Positions 1-6,649 of a DNA stretch of 49,454 nucleotides are shown one piece after another (within the stretch, counting starts at the first letter, position 1; every line of letters begins with the position of its first letter). A program made the translations under genes and the position numbers. The DNA lies in contig JAUXOF010000084.1 in the NCBI GenBank assembly GCA_030682405.1, forward strand, positions 1-49,454, written 5' to 3'. Source of the DNA: Thermodesulfovibrionales bacterium (GTDB lineage Bacteria; Nitrospirota; Thermodesulfovibrionia; Thermodesulfovibrionales; JdFR-86). The notes below the pieces were generated by a model. That model ran no database searches, was not told where the DNA came from, and saw only the letters and a program-made list of their open reading frames with translations.

Positions 1-67
1 GATGGTGCTCTTGCCTTTCTCATCAAAGACCTGAAGACAGAGCTTTCCCTGTTCGACATTTTCTATA
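1..67 (-). other. Left flank of the IS5 element; possible partial coding sequence
   Basis: On the minus strand the 67 bases up to the IS5 end are open in one frame, which leaves the window at base 1. The frame hits a stop inside the IS terminal repeat, and a GTG at about 74 could serve as a start. I do not recognise the peptide. The plus strand here does not resemble the helicase remnant on the other side of the element, so the two flanks do not simply rejoin into one gene. Confidence 0.25.
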
Positions 68-1322
68 GGCACCCTCTAAAAATCACTTTTTCTATGTCTG
101 GTTTTGATGTTTCAGCTTCCTGATAGTTCCGCGAAGCCGCAATCGGGTCGAGTTCGAGTTTGATTTGCGATTTTCCTGGGCTTTTTTGCGCCCCGCGATG
201 CATCCATTTCCGGCCTGAGACCATGCTCCGCTACGCCTTCGCCTTCGCCAGCGTCCCGTAGCGGTCAAGGTTATACGCCATGTTCCGAAGTCCGATATTC
301 GCCCGCGCCCTCCATATCCCGATAGTCCTTACAATCAGGCTTCCCGCTCTCTTGGCCTGCACCCCGAACACATGCTCAATCCGAGAGCGAACCCTTGCCC
401 TCTTACGATTGCCCTGCTTCTCCCATTCCGTCAACTCCTTGCCCCGCACACCCTTGCGCTGTATATGCTCCCGATACCCGTCGGCCTCCAAGCTCTCAAT
501 CGCATCCTCCGACCGGTATGCCGCATCCGCCCACACATCACGGCTCATGTTATCCTCGTCCAATAGCTCCACAAATACCCGGCTGTCATGCACCGATGCG
601 TCCGTCACCTCATAGCCCCTTATCAGCTTGTGCTTCGCGTCAACGCAGACGTGGTTTTTGTACCCGAAAAAACTCCTTCCGCCCTTCTTCGTCCACCGGG
701 CGTCCGTATCTTTCTGCCTGAGCTTCTCCTCGCTCCATCCATCGGGCACAAGCCCCTCTTTGATCGCCCCGTTCTCCTGCCGCGTGTTGCGCTGCACGGG
801 GGCCGCCACTATGCTTGCGTCGATTATCTGCCCCTTCCTTGCGCTGAACCCATTGTCACGCAGATGACGGTCAAGCCGCGCAAACAACTTCTCTATAACA
901 CCCGCCTCCCTCAACTCCTCACGAAACAGCCAGACCGTCTTGGCGTCGGGCACGCTGTCGCCTATCGACAGCCCTAAAAACCGCATGAACGACAGCCTGT
1001 CCAGTATCTGAAACTCCACCGCATCGTCAGCGAGATTGTAAAGCGACTGTATCACCAGCACCTTGAACATCAGGACGATATCGTAGGGCTTCCGCCCCGC
1101 GTTGCTCTTGCGCGCCTTCTGCCGGATGCGCTCAAGCTCAGGGCGGAACATCTCCCAGCCGATGACCTCGTTGTGCTTCACCAGAGGGTCGCCGTTACAG
1201 TCTATCTTGCCCATCCGGTTGTCCATCTCGAACATCCCCGCCTGCTTCATCCACCCTCCTTAATGCTCAGAGTCTCTACGTCAGAGCTTATTGTAACGCA
1301 TTGCCTATTTTTAGAGGAACCC
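68..1322 (-). mobile_element. IS5-family insertion sequence, apparently complete
   Basis: About 1.25 kb with one transposase gene. The ends form imperfect inverted repeats: 68-83 (GGCACCCTCTAAAAAT) and the reverse complement of 1307-1322 (GGGTTCCTCTAAAAAT), identical over the inner 11 bases. I see no clear target-site duplication: the flanking bases are TATA on the left and TTAA on the right. That fits the fact that the two flanks are unrelated, and suggests a rearrangement after insertion. Confidence 0.8.
231..1250 (-). CDS. IS5-family transposase (DDE)
   Basis: A 339-residue transposase that would catalyse cut-and-paste movement of the surrounding element. The N-terminal IS5-type domain covers roughly residues 30-125. 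The DDE catalytic core is readable: first Asp in IIDAS (about residue 143), second Asp in WADAAYRS (about 242), and Glu in RSRIEHVFG (about 293), with the family's Y-x2-R-x6-E spacing pattern around the last. The reading frame is intact and the inverted repeats are present, so the copy may still be active. Length is normal for the IS5 subgroup. Confidence 0.93.
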   Translation of the reverse strand: MKQAGMFEMDNRMGKIDCNGDPLVKHNEVIGWEMFRPELERIRQKARKSNAGRKPYDIVLMFKVLVIQSLYNLADDAVEFQILDRLSFMRFLGLSIGDSVPDAKTVWLFREELREAGVIEKLFARLDRHLRDNGFSARKGQIIDASIVAAPVQRNTRQENGAIKEGLVPDGWSEEKLRQKDTDARWTKKGGRSFFGYKNHVCVDAKHKLIRGYEVTDASVHDSRVFVELLDEDNMSRDVWADAAYRSEDAIESLEADGYREHIQRKGVRGKELTEWEKQGNRKRARVRSRIEHVFGVQAKRAGSLIVRTIGIWRARANIGLRNMAYNLDRYGTLAKAKA

Positions 1323-1802
1323 TTAAGACTCTTGAGGAAGGTCGCAATCCGCTTCTTCTAACCGAGCGCACAGAGCATCTTGAGGAGTTTTCCGGGCGGC
1401 TTAAGGGCTTTGCAAAAAACGTCATTGTTTTAAAAGGAGGCATGGGCAAGAAGAAGCTTAAGATGCTGATGGAACAGATGGCTTCTATTCCGGACGGCGA
1501 GGAGCGTGTGATTATCGCCACTGGACGGTATATAGGAGAGGGCTTTGACGACGCCCGTCTGGATACCCTGTTTTTAGCTATGCCCATCTCATGGCGGGGG
1601 CCGCTTCAGCAATATGCCGGTCGCCTCCATCGCTTGCACGATAATAAGAAAGTCGTCCAGATATATGATTATGTGGATGTTCAAGCACCCGATGCTTGCC
1701 CGCATGTATGGCAAAAGGCTCAAGGGATATCAGGCGATAGGGTATTCGGTTCAGGAGGAGGACATTAAGAATATGGATGCCTTTTCTTCTAAAAAATTGT
1801 AA
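1323..1802 (+). pseudogene. C-terminal remnant of a DEAD/DEAH (superfamily II) helicase, frameshifted
   Basis: The remnant begins at the IS5 end, so the whole N-terminal ATPase half is missing. What remains is the helicase C-terminal domain: a PLLLTERTEHLE segment, the GGMGKK region, ATGRYIGEGFDD, and the motif VI stretch QQYAGRLHRLHDNKK. At about 1680 the frame breaks. The first frame runs on to an unrelated end at 1768, while the natural continuation (KHPMLARMYGKRLKGYQAIGY) lies in the next frame to the stop at 1800-1802. The sequence resembles helicases fused to or placed near primase-type domains in TOTE-like elements; that link is from memory of the family. Non-functional. Confidence 0.75.
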
Positions 1803-1833
1803 GATATTCCTATAAGCAAGGAGGTGATTAGTG

Positions 1834-2058
1834 ATGGAGATAGCTCCGGGAATTGTCATCGACGAAAAAGTGCGTTTCGGAAAGCCCGTGATAAAGGGCA
1901 CACGTGTTCCGGTTGACCTGATTTTGGGCAAACTGGCTGGTGGAATGACTTACGAGGAGGTTATGGTCGAATACGACCTTACGAAAGACGATATACTGGC
2001 CGCTCTCAGATATGCCTCGAAGCATCTGGCGGATGAAGAAGTCAGGGCTGTAGGCTAA
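1834..2058 (+). CDS. DUF433 antitoxin-like protein
   Basis: A 74-residue DUF433 protein. The domain is recognisable from GxPVIKGTRVPV near residues 17-28 and the Y-D-L-T-x2-D-I helix that follows, typical of a small winged-helix DNA-binding fold. An AAGGAGGTGA ribosome binding site lies at 1818-1827. The ATG at 1834 is well spaced from it; a GTG at 1831 is the alternative. DUF433 proteins usually form a pair with a DUF5615 PIN-like protein encoded right behind them, and here the partner remnant starts 2 bases after the stop. The antitoxin reading is known from the pairing, not shown by this sequence. Confidence 0.85.
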   Translation: MEIAPGIVIDEKVRFGKPVIKGTRVPVDLILGKLAGGMTYEEVMVEYDLTKDDILAALRYASKHLADEEVRAVG

Positions 2059-2059
2059 A

Positions 2060-2259
2060 ATGCTCAAGTTCCTGATTGACGAGGACATGCCTCGCTCGAC
2101 AGCCATTCGGGTATCGTCATATTACACTTTCCAAACGAAGTGCCCACCGTTGAACTGAACCGTCATATAATCGCCTCTTTTACTAACCTTGCTGAGGACG
2201 ATTTCAAGAGGAATCTTATAATTCTTGAACCGGGAAGAATTCGAGTAAGAAGGCAATAA
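2060..2259 (+). pseudogene. DUF5615 PIN-like toxin remnant with internal deletion
   Basis: The N-terminus is present (MLKFLIDEDMPRSTA, with the acidic LIDEDMP motif of the PIN-like active site), starting 2 bases after the DUF433 stop. Near 2104 the frame changes. From there the C-terminal part of the same family is readable in another frame: SGIVILHFPNEVPT, then FKRNLIILEPGRIRVRRQ and a TAA at 2257-2259. The middle of the protein, roughly half of the usual 110-120 residues with the second acidic patch, is gone. The product should be inactive, leaving an orphan antitoxin-like gene. Confidence 0.75.
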
Positions 2260-2394
2260 AAAAACTCTCAGTTCCCTTGAGAAGCCCTGAAGCAGGTTTT
2301 CGTTGAGGTCAGCAGCTTCTCCCATCTCCATAGAACAATGTGCCCCTTTATGGATTTCCTTATTGAACGAAACCCGCTGATACACATCGGGCAA

Positions 2395-2700
2395 GTATAC
2401 AGGTTTTGTTCTAAAGGGAATCCCTCTACAACTCACATAAAACACGATATAGTCAAAAAACTACCATTATTCAAAGACTTGTCTCGATTTGGTAAAATAG
2501 GACGATTCGGGGCGGGGTTTGTTCAAATAGAAACGGCCTCGCATGATGGCTGGATAGCAGGCATCCGAAGTGTTGAATCTTCTGAAAGCCTTGTGTGCCT
2601 TGGTTTCCATCGGTCGAGGCTGACCGTGATGACTTCGAGTTTTATAATCCCATTCTATTGATGCGTGTAGCCCCGACCATCTAAAAGGAAACTTTCGGGT
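2395..2700. repeat. Dispersed repeat, copy 1 of 2
   Basis: About 300 bases that align along their length with 17650-17960. Shared blocks include CACGATRTAGTCAAAAA, CAGGCATCCGAAG, GACCGTGATGA, TTATAATCCC and the end block CCCCGACCATCTAA, followed by AGGAAACTTTCGG. The copies differ by scattered substitutions and small indels. Neither copy has a conserved long reading frame: on the minus strand the translated similarity runs through stops in this copy. The nature of the element is unknown. Bases 2260-2394 before it hold nothing I recognise. Confidence 0.7.
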
Positions 2701-2745
2701 CAAAAATGTCCTATTTAACCAAAGTAGAAATGTCCTAAGAAAGGG
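2701..2745. other. Possible solo end of an IS21/IS481-type element
   Basis: The segment CAAAAATGTCCTATTTAACC is followed by AAAGTAGAAATGTCCTAAG. It carries the AATGTCCT word twice within 30 bases, a pattern typical of the terminal repeats of IS21/IS481-type elements. No transposase lies beside it. It marks the boundary between the decayed region and the end of the gas vesicle operon. Confidence 0.3.
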
Positions 2746-3433
2746 ATGCTAAAGTGTCGTCTACTGGCGAAATCATGTAGCTGGACAACACTTCAAACTC
2801 TTTGTCTTTCCGGCCGTAAAGGAGCATTTTCTGATAAGCCCTTATCTTTTCCACCTCTTTTATTTCTTTTGCCATGATGTCTTTGTCGAGCAAGGGGATT
2901 ACGTTGTGATACGCCCCGATGAACAAAACCCCGGTTTCCCCCTCTTTCAGGGTTCTATTTATCCTGTCAGCTATAAACCCGTCCCTTTTTACGAGAAGGC
3001 TGTTTTTCCTCATCTTGTATAATATATAGGCGGACATTTTCTGTCTTACCGTAACAGCGTTTTTTAACTTGACGAGGGAGTCCCTCTCTTTGATGACAGC
3101 GGCGAGGTCCTCGGTCTTTTCCAGAATCGCGCCCTGCTCCATGAGCGCCGACAGAACCTCGTAGTTCTTACTGCCGGACTTCACGCCCTCGGAGACTATC
3201 TTCCGTCCGATGTCCCCGCCAACGACCATTCCGTCCTGGTATACCCTGAGGTTGGCGGCCTTAATGCCGTTGAAGTATTTGATTATGGCATCCCAGAAGC
3301 CGGACACCGTCTCCTTATGTCTTGCCCATGTCTCCTCTCCCAACTCTGCAATAGTCCTCTTTGCAACGCTGTCGGCGATAGAGCCGAGGTCTGCCTCCAT
3401 ATGGATGACCGGGACATAGAGCAGGGTTCTCAT
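2735..3433 (-). CDS. Uncharacterised protein, last gene of the gas vesicle operon
   Basis: A 232-residue soluble protein with no signal peptide or membrane segment. I chose the ATG at 3433 because it overlaps the gvpJ stop by 4 bases (ATGA) and opens a clean beta-strand (MRTLLYVPVIHMEADLGS); a longer frame upstream only reads through gvpJ in another frame. The C-terminal half has GVLFIGAYHNVIPLL, which recalls the strand-loop with His of TraB/ChaN-like folds, but I cannot assign a family. The middle is helical and charged. Its place at the end of a tightly overlapping gvp operon suggests a role in gas vesicle formation or its regulation. Confidence 0.75.
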   Translation of the reverse strand: MRTLLYVPVIHMEADLGSIADSVAKRTIAELGEETWARHKETVSGFWDAIIKYFNGIKAANLRVYQDGMVVGGDIGRKIVSEGVKSGSKNYEVLSALMEQGAILEKTEDLAAVIKERDSLVKLKNAVTVRQKMSAYILYKMRKNSLLVKRDGFIADRINRTLKEGETGVLFIGAYHNVIPLLDKDIMAKEIKEVEKIRAYQKMLLYGRKDKEFEVLSSYMISPVDDTLASLS

Positions 3434-3726
3434 TTTCTCTTCGGAGCTTTCTCCATGCGCTCCAGCCTCTTGTTGAGACCCCTGTTTTCTTCCTCTACGG
3501 CGGCCACCTTCGAGGAAAGATAAGGGTCGATCTGCCACCAGTTTATCCCCATCTCAAGGGCCTTGTCCACAGAGGCTATCAGTAGCCGTATCTTAATGTT
3601 CAGGAGTTCGACGCCGACGAGGTCTATCCTGATGTCTCCGGCGATGACGATTCCTTTATCTAAAACCCGCTCTAATATGTCCGCCAAGTTTGTGGCCTGT
3701 GTCGCATGCATCATCTGTTGAGCCAT
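3430..3726 (-). CDS. gvpJ: Gas vesicle protein GvpJ (GvpA-family minor shell protein)
   Basis: A 98-residue GvpA-superfamily protein. The core (residues 12-66) has the family pattern LADILERVLDKGIVIAGDIR, then a hydrophobic strand-helix ending in IASVDKALEMGINWW. The SVDKAxEMGxxWW end is typical of GvpJ/GvpM rather than GvpA. A charged C-terminal coiled-coil tail of about 30 residues follows. Such proteins are minor components thought to help nucleate the gas vesicle tip. The order F-G-L-S-K-J seen here matches Bacillus megaterium. A good AGGAGG lies just before the ATG. The gene overlaps both neighbours. Confidence 0.87.
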   Translation of the reverse strand: MAQQMMHATQATNLADILERVLDKGIVIAGDIRIDLVGVELLNIKIRLLIASVDKALEMGINWWQIDPYLSSKVAAVEEENRGLNKRLERMEKAPKRK

Positions 3727-4004
3727 AGTTCCTCCTGTGCGCCGGAGTCTGACAGACCCGTCTGCCTGACGACCGAGTTTGCCAACGTCCTGTAGACCTC
3801 GGCAACAGTGCGGCAGTCCCTGCAGGTCTCTGCCTCGGAATACTTACCGCATCCGAGAAGCGCCTCTGCTTCCCTTTTTAGCCCCTTTGCGCACTTTGTC
3901 TTTTCTGCCTGCTTTGCCTTTCCGATTTTTTCTGTGAGGCTTTTGAACTCAAGCCTCTGTTTCTGAAATGTGGTGCAGCTTATCTTTGAGCTTGCCGCTT
4001 TCAT
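3711..4004 (-). CDS. Small Cys-containing protein of unknown function in gvp operon
   Basis: A 97-residue, lysine-rich, helical protein. It has five cysteines, two of them in a CRDC pair at about residues 61-64, with others near 10, 38 and 52. The ATG overlaps the stop of the GvpS-GvpK gene by 4 bases, and the 3' end overlaps the gvpJ start by 16 bases, so it is translated as part of this operon. I do not recognise a family. It occupies the slot between gvpK and gvpJ, which is empty in the best-known clusters. Confidence 0.7.
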   Translation of the reverse strand: MKAASSKISCTTFQKQRLEFKSLTEKIGKAKQAEKTKCAKGLKREAEALLGCGKYSEAETCRDCRTVAEVYRTLANSVVRQTGLSDSGAQEELWLNR

Positions 4005-4558
4005 ATCAAATCCCCCAAGGGGCCAAGGTTCAGATTGAGGTCCTCGTCCTTGAGCCCGAATATCTCTTTGAGCTCTTGCATCTTGTCCTCCAGTTTCATA
4101 AATGCAGCCCCGAGCCTTTCGGCCTCTTCATCCGTAACCGACCCTCTGTCTATTCTCCTTAGGGCTTGCTTTTCCATGAGCTGCCTGATGAGCTCCACGA
4201 CGGTCAGCACCAGTTTTGCCAGCCCCTGCTCGACCTTTTCCGGGGCATCGGCGCCCTTCATGTCTTCGGTTCCAGTCAAAGACGCTCTGTTGGGTCGGTC
4301 TTCGTGCTGCTGTGTGCCGGTTTCCGGCAGGCACCTCTTTTCCGAGATGAGCCTGGCGCCCGAGACCGGACTGCCTGTTGCGCCACGCATCTTTTCGGCA
4401 GTATCCACAGAGGCAATCATTACCCTGAGGCCTACGAAGACCAGGTCCACATCTGCTACGGAAAGCATTAAGTCCCCGCTCAGGACCACACCTTTGTCTA
4501 TTACCCTGTCGAGGGTCTCCACGAGGCTGACATTCCTTGAGGGGGAGGCGCCGCTCAC
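4001..4558 (-). CDS. gvpS-gvpK: GvpS-GvpK fusion protein
   Basis: A 185-residue protein with two gas vesicle domains in one frame. Residues 8-57 are a GvpA-superfamily domain of GvpS type (VIDKGVVLSGDLMLSVADVD, then LRVMIASVDTAEKM). A polar linker covers about residues 60-105. Residues 106-185 are a GvpK domain (LAKLVLTVVELIRQLMEKQA, DEEAERLG, FGLKDEDLNLNLGPLG). Separate gvpS and gvpK genes are adjacent in this order in Bacillus megaterium, so a fusion is plausible and no stop or frameshift separates them. The start is GTG at 4558, overlapping the gvpL stop by 4 bases (GTGA). Both parts are minor assembly proteins. Confidence 0.85.
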   Translation of the reverse strand: MSGASPSRNVSLVETLDRVIDKGVVLSGDLMLSVADVDLVFVGLRVMIASVDTAEKMRGATGSPVSGARLISEKRCLPETGTQQHEDRPNRASLTGTEDMKGADAPEKVEQGLAKLVLTVVELIRQLMEKQALRRIDRGSVTDEEAERLGAAFMKLEDKMQELKEIFGLKDEDLNLNLGPLGDLI

Positions 4559-5340
4559 AGCGCCTCCTGTTTTATCGAACAGAAATTATACGGAGGCCAT
4601 GGCCCTGTGCAATTAAGGTCAAGCCATGGTAGTTTCTCTTCCAGCAGGTCCACATCGTCCATGAAGCCCCTGAGTCTGCCCTTGTCTATCAGAAAGGCGG
4701 AGTTGAGAATCATATCCTCCTTCCGCCCGGTCATCTCTTTCGGAATCAGCCCGTTGATGCAGGTCTCGGCGCTCCATCGGCTGAGTGTCTCAAGACATTC
4801 CCCTGCCCACCCGCTGATTTTTTCGGTTGCGATATCCTCTATCAACTGCTGTCTTTTCTTTCTTAAGAGATATGCTTTCCCTGCCGAAACGGAACCGATC
4901 TCCCTGTCTATTTTCAGAATCCGTTTGTCCCGGCAGGCAGTACCGGGTCTTTCTACGCCGAAGTAGACCTTGAGACTCCATTCTTCTTTGCCTTCCAGCC
5001 GGGCGAGGAGACCCTTGAATTCGTCAAGGCGGGCATCAAGCATCGCCTTTAGGCTTTTTTCCGTCCTGAAGAGGGTGGCGAATTTAAAGGGTATGACCGC
5101 TGCATGTTCCATTGTCTTTGCCACCACCTGCGCATGAGCCAGCACATTGGACTCGACCCATCTCATGTCGGCCAAATTCTCCTTAAGGTCTTTGGTAAAT
5201 GCGTCCGCTTTCACCCTGCTTGCCACTGCATGGAGGCCTTTGTTGGAGACGAAGCGGACATTGCCGTCAATGCCTGCGATGACCCTGTCCCCCGGGATTT
5301 TTCCGGTCAGGCAGTACAGATAAATCAACTTTGAAGGCAC
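4555..5340 (-). CDS. gvpL: Gas vesicle protein GvpL/GvpF family
   Basis: A 261-residue GvpF/GvpL protein, normal for the family. The N-terminal strand KLIYLYCLTGK, the HAQVVAKTMEHAAVIPFKF segment, the helical middle and the C-terminal end (LNCTGPWPPYNF near the terminus) are all typical; the GPWPPYNF ending is the family hallmark. I chose GTG 5340 because GGGAGA lies 6-9 bases upstream; the frame extends further but without family similarity. It follows gvpO by 13 bases and overlaps the next gene. GvpF/L proteins are accessory components that bind GvpA and help start shell assembly. Confidence 0.88.
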   Translation of the reverse strand: MPSKLIYLYCLTGKIPGDRVIAGIDGNVRFVSNKGLHAVASRVKADAFTKDLKENLADMRWVESNVLAHAQVVAKTMEHAAVIPFKFATLFRTEKSLKAMLDARLDEFKGLLARLEGKEEWSLKVYFGVERPGTACRDKRILKIDREIGSVSAGKAYLLRKKRQQLIEDIATEKISGWAGECLETLSRWSAETCINGLIPKEMTGRKEDMILNSAFLIDKGRLRGFMDDVDLLEEKLPWLDLNCTGPWPPYNFCSIKQEAL

Positions 5341-5353
5341 TCGGTTCTCCCTT

Positions 5354-5632
5354 TCACAATGAGTTCTCGCGTCTCTGCCACGGTTCATGCCTCTCAAAAG
5401 ACAGGATTTCCATGTCAGCATCCAGGTTGACCGTATATATCTTCCTGTCCTTCACTTTTGCGGGAATCCCAAGGGACTTTATGAACAAACTGTCCTCAAT
5501 GACCTCTACATCCGCATCCCAGCCATCGTTGGCCCTTGCCGTCCTGATAATCCTTATTCTGTCGTCCTCCACCTTAAGCGTCTTTTTTAAGAACTCATTG
5601 ACGACCCTGTCTACCTCTTCAACCTTTGTCAT
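5354..5632 (-). CDS. gvpO: Gas vesicle protein GvpO
   Basis: A 92-residue protein starting at the ATG at 5632 behind AGGAGGTG. It shows the GvpO pattern: NDGWDADVEVIE in the middle, then RKIYTVNLDADMEILSFER, that is a Trp-containing strand, a V-E-V-x-E strand, a Y-x-V-x-L-D strand and a final F-x-R. The N-terminal helix (about residues 1-35) is charged. GvpO is known as an accessory or regulatory gas vesicle protein in haloarchaea and actinobacteria. The gene lies between gvpG and gvpL, a position not used in the classic Bacillus cluster. Confidence 0.72.
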   Translation of the reverse strand: MTKVEEVDRVVNEFLKKTLKVEDDRIRIIRTARANDGWDADVEVIEDSLFIKSLGIPAKVKDRKIYTVNLDADMEILSFERHEPWQRRENSL

Positions 5633-5649
5633 CTCACACCTCCTGTTTT

Positions 5650-5874
5650 TCATTTGGGCTGGACGGCGTCCAGATGCTCCATGAGCTGCCTTTCCTGTCT
5701 TTCGTATTCCTCGGCGCTGATTTCATCCAGCTCGAACATCAAACGCAGCTGCATGAGTTTTTCACGGATGAGGTCGGCATCGGACAACTCCCTGTCGGCC
5801 ATCTCATTGACCTTTCTGAGCACACCCATCAGCCCCTTGAAGGGCAGAAGCAGGAGGTCGTCTATTAAAAACAT
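5650..5874 (-). CDS. gvpG: Gas vesicle protein GvpG
   Basis: A 74-residue GvpG protein. The start at 5874 gives MFLIDDLLLLPFKGLMGVL, the conserved N-terminal amphipathic helix of the family. It is followed by a charged helix with REKLMQLRLMFELDEISAEE and a short tail. Length matches family members of 75-90 residues. It starts 5 bases after the gvpF stop. GvpG is a minor accessory protein required for gas vesicle formation. Confidence 0.9.
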   Translation of the reverse strand: MFLIDDLLLLPFKGLMGVLRKVNEMADRELSDADLIREKLMQLRLMFELDEISAEEYERQERQLMEHLDAVQPK

Positions 5875-5879
5875 TTTCC

Positions 5880-6647
5880 TCAAACCTCCCATTCTTCAGG
5901 GTGGATGGTGATGCTGGAGAAATTATAAGGGGGGATATTGCCGACATACAGGAATTTGACCCTGTCCTCATGCATCTTTCCGAGGTCCTCCATTAAGTTG
6001 TCAAACTCCTTTTCCCTGCCCCTGTTCACCAGAAAAGCGGCGCTCAGAAACATTCTGTCACCGTAAGGCCTGTTAACCCTGTAATCAACCGCCGCCTTTT
6101 TCAGCACAGCCAACACCGCCTCCGCCTCTCTGTCCTTTTTGCTTTCCAGCTCCTGCTCGACCATCCTGCCGAGCGCTATCCTTGCCTCAGTGTTTTTTCT
6201 GCCTGAATCGTTTTGGAGCTTTTCTTTCAGACCCCGGATTTCCCCGCTTTCCTTAAGTATCTCCTCAAAAACGGCGTCCGTATTTTTCCATACGGCCTTC
6301 ACGCTCAGCTCTACCTTATAGTCCATATCTTTCAGCAGACCATTGAACTCCCTCTGTCTTGTGTCCAAGAGGTTCTGTATTTTCCCGGCGCTCGGCGCTA
6401 TGGTGCAGAACCTTACGGGCAGGACCGTAAACTCCTTCATTGCCTCTTCGACCACCCTTTCATGGGCAAGCACATTGTCTCTGCTTACTGCATACCTTGT
6501 TTCAGCGGTATCACTGACAACCATGCTTAAATCACCGCAGCCCACGGTACTGACCTCATCCCCTCTGCCTCCGATGCCGATAGGGCCGAAATTCCTTTCG
6601 AGTGCCGTCTTGGCTATGCAATAAATGTATTTCACCCCTTTTTGCAT
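5880..6647 (-). CDS. gvpF: Gas vesicle protein GvpF/GvpL family
   Basis: A 255-residue GvpF/L protein directly before gvpG, the usual position of gvpF. It begins MQKGVKYIYCIAK, has AHERVVEEAMKEFTVLPVRF (the counterpart of the conserved helix and strand), a charged helical centre, and ends with VGNIPPYNFSSITI, the family ending. ATG 6647 lies 2 bases after the stop of the upstream GvpF-J protein, so translation is coupled. This is the second of three GvpF/L proteins in the operon; each probably has a separate job in shell nucleation. Confidence 0.9.
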   Translation of the reverse strand: MQKGVKYIYCIAKTALERNFGPIGIGGRGDEVSTVGCGDLSMVVSDTAETRYAVSRDNVLAHERVVEEAMKEFTVLPVRFCTIAPSAGKIQNLLDTRQREFNGLLKDMDYKVELSVKAVWKNTDAVFEEILKESGEIRGLKEKLQNDSGRKNTEARIALGRMVEQELESKKDREAEAVLAVLKKAAVDYRVNRPYGDRMFLSAAFLVNRGREKEFDNLMEDLGKMHEDRVKFLYVGNIPPYNFSSITIHPEEWEV

Positions 6648-6649
6648 AG

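Noticed and set aside
280-977. Several plus-strand open frames across the IS5 transposase
   Set aside because: All are shadows of the intact minus-strand transposase and contain Ser/Pro/Cys-rich low-complexity translations.
2122-2445. 107-codon minus-strand frame
   Set aside because: Its first part overlaps the readable DUF5615 remnant on the plus strand, and it has no ribosome binding site or known family.
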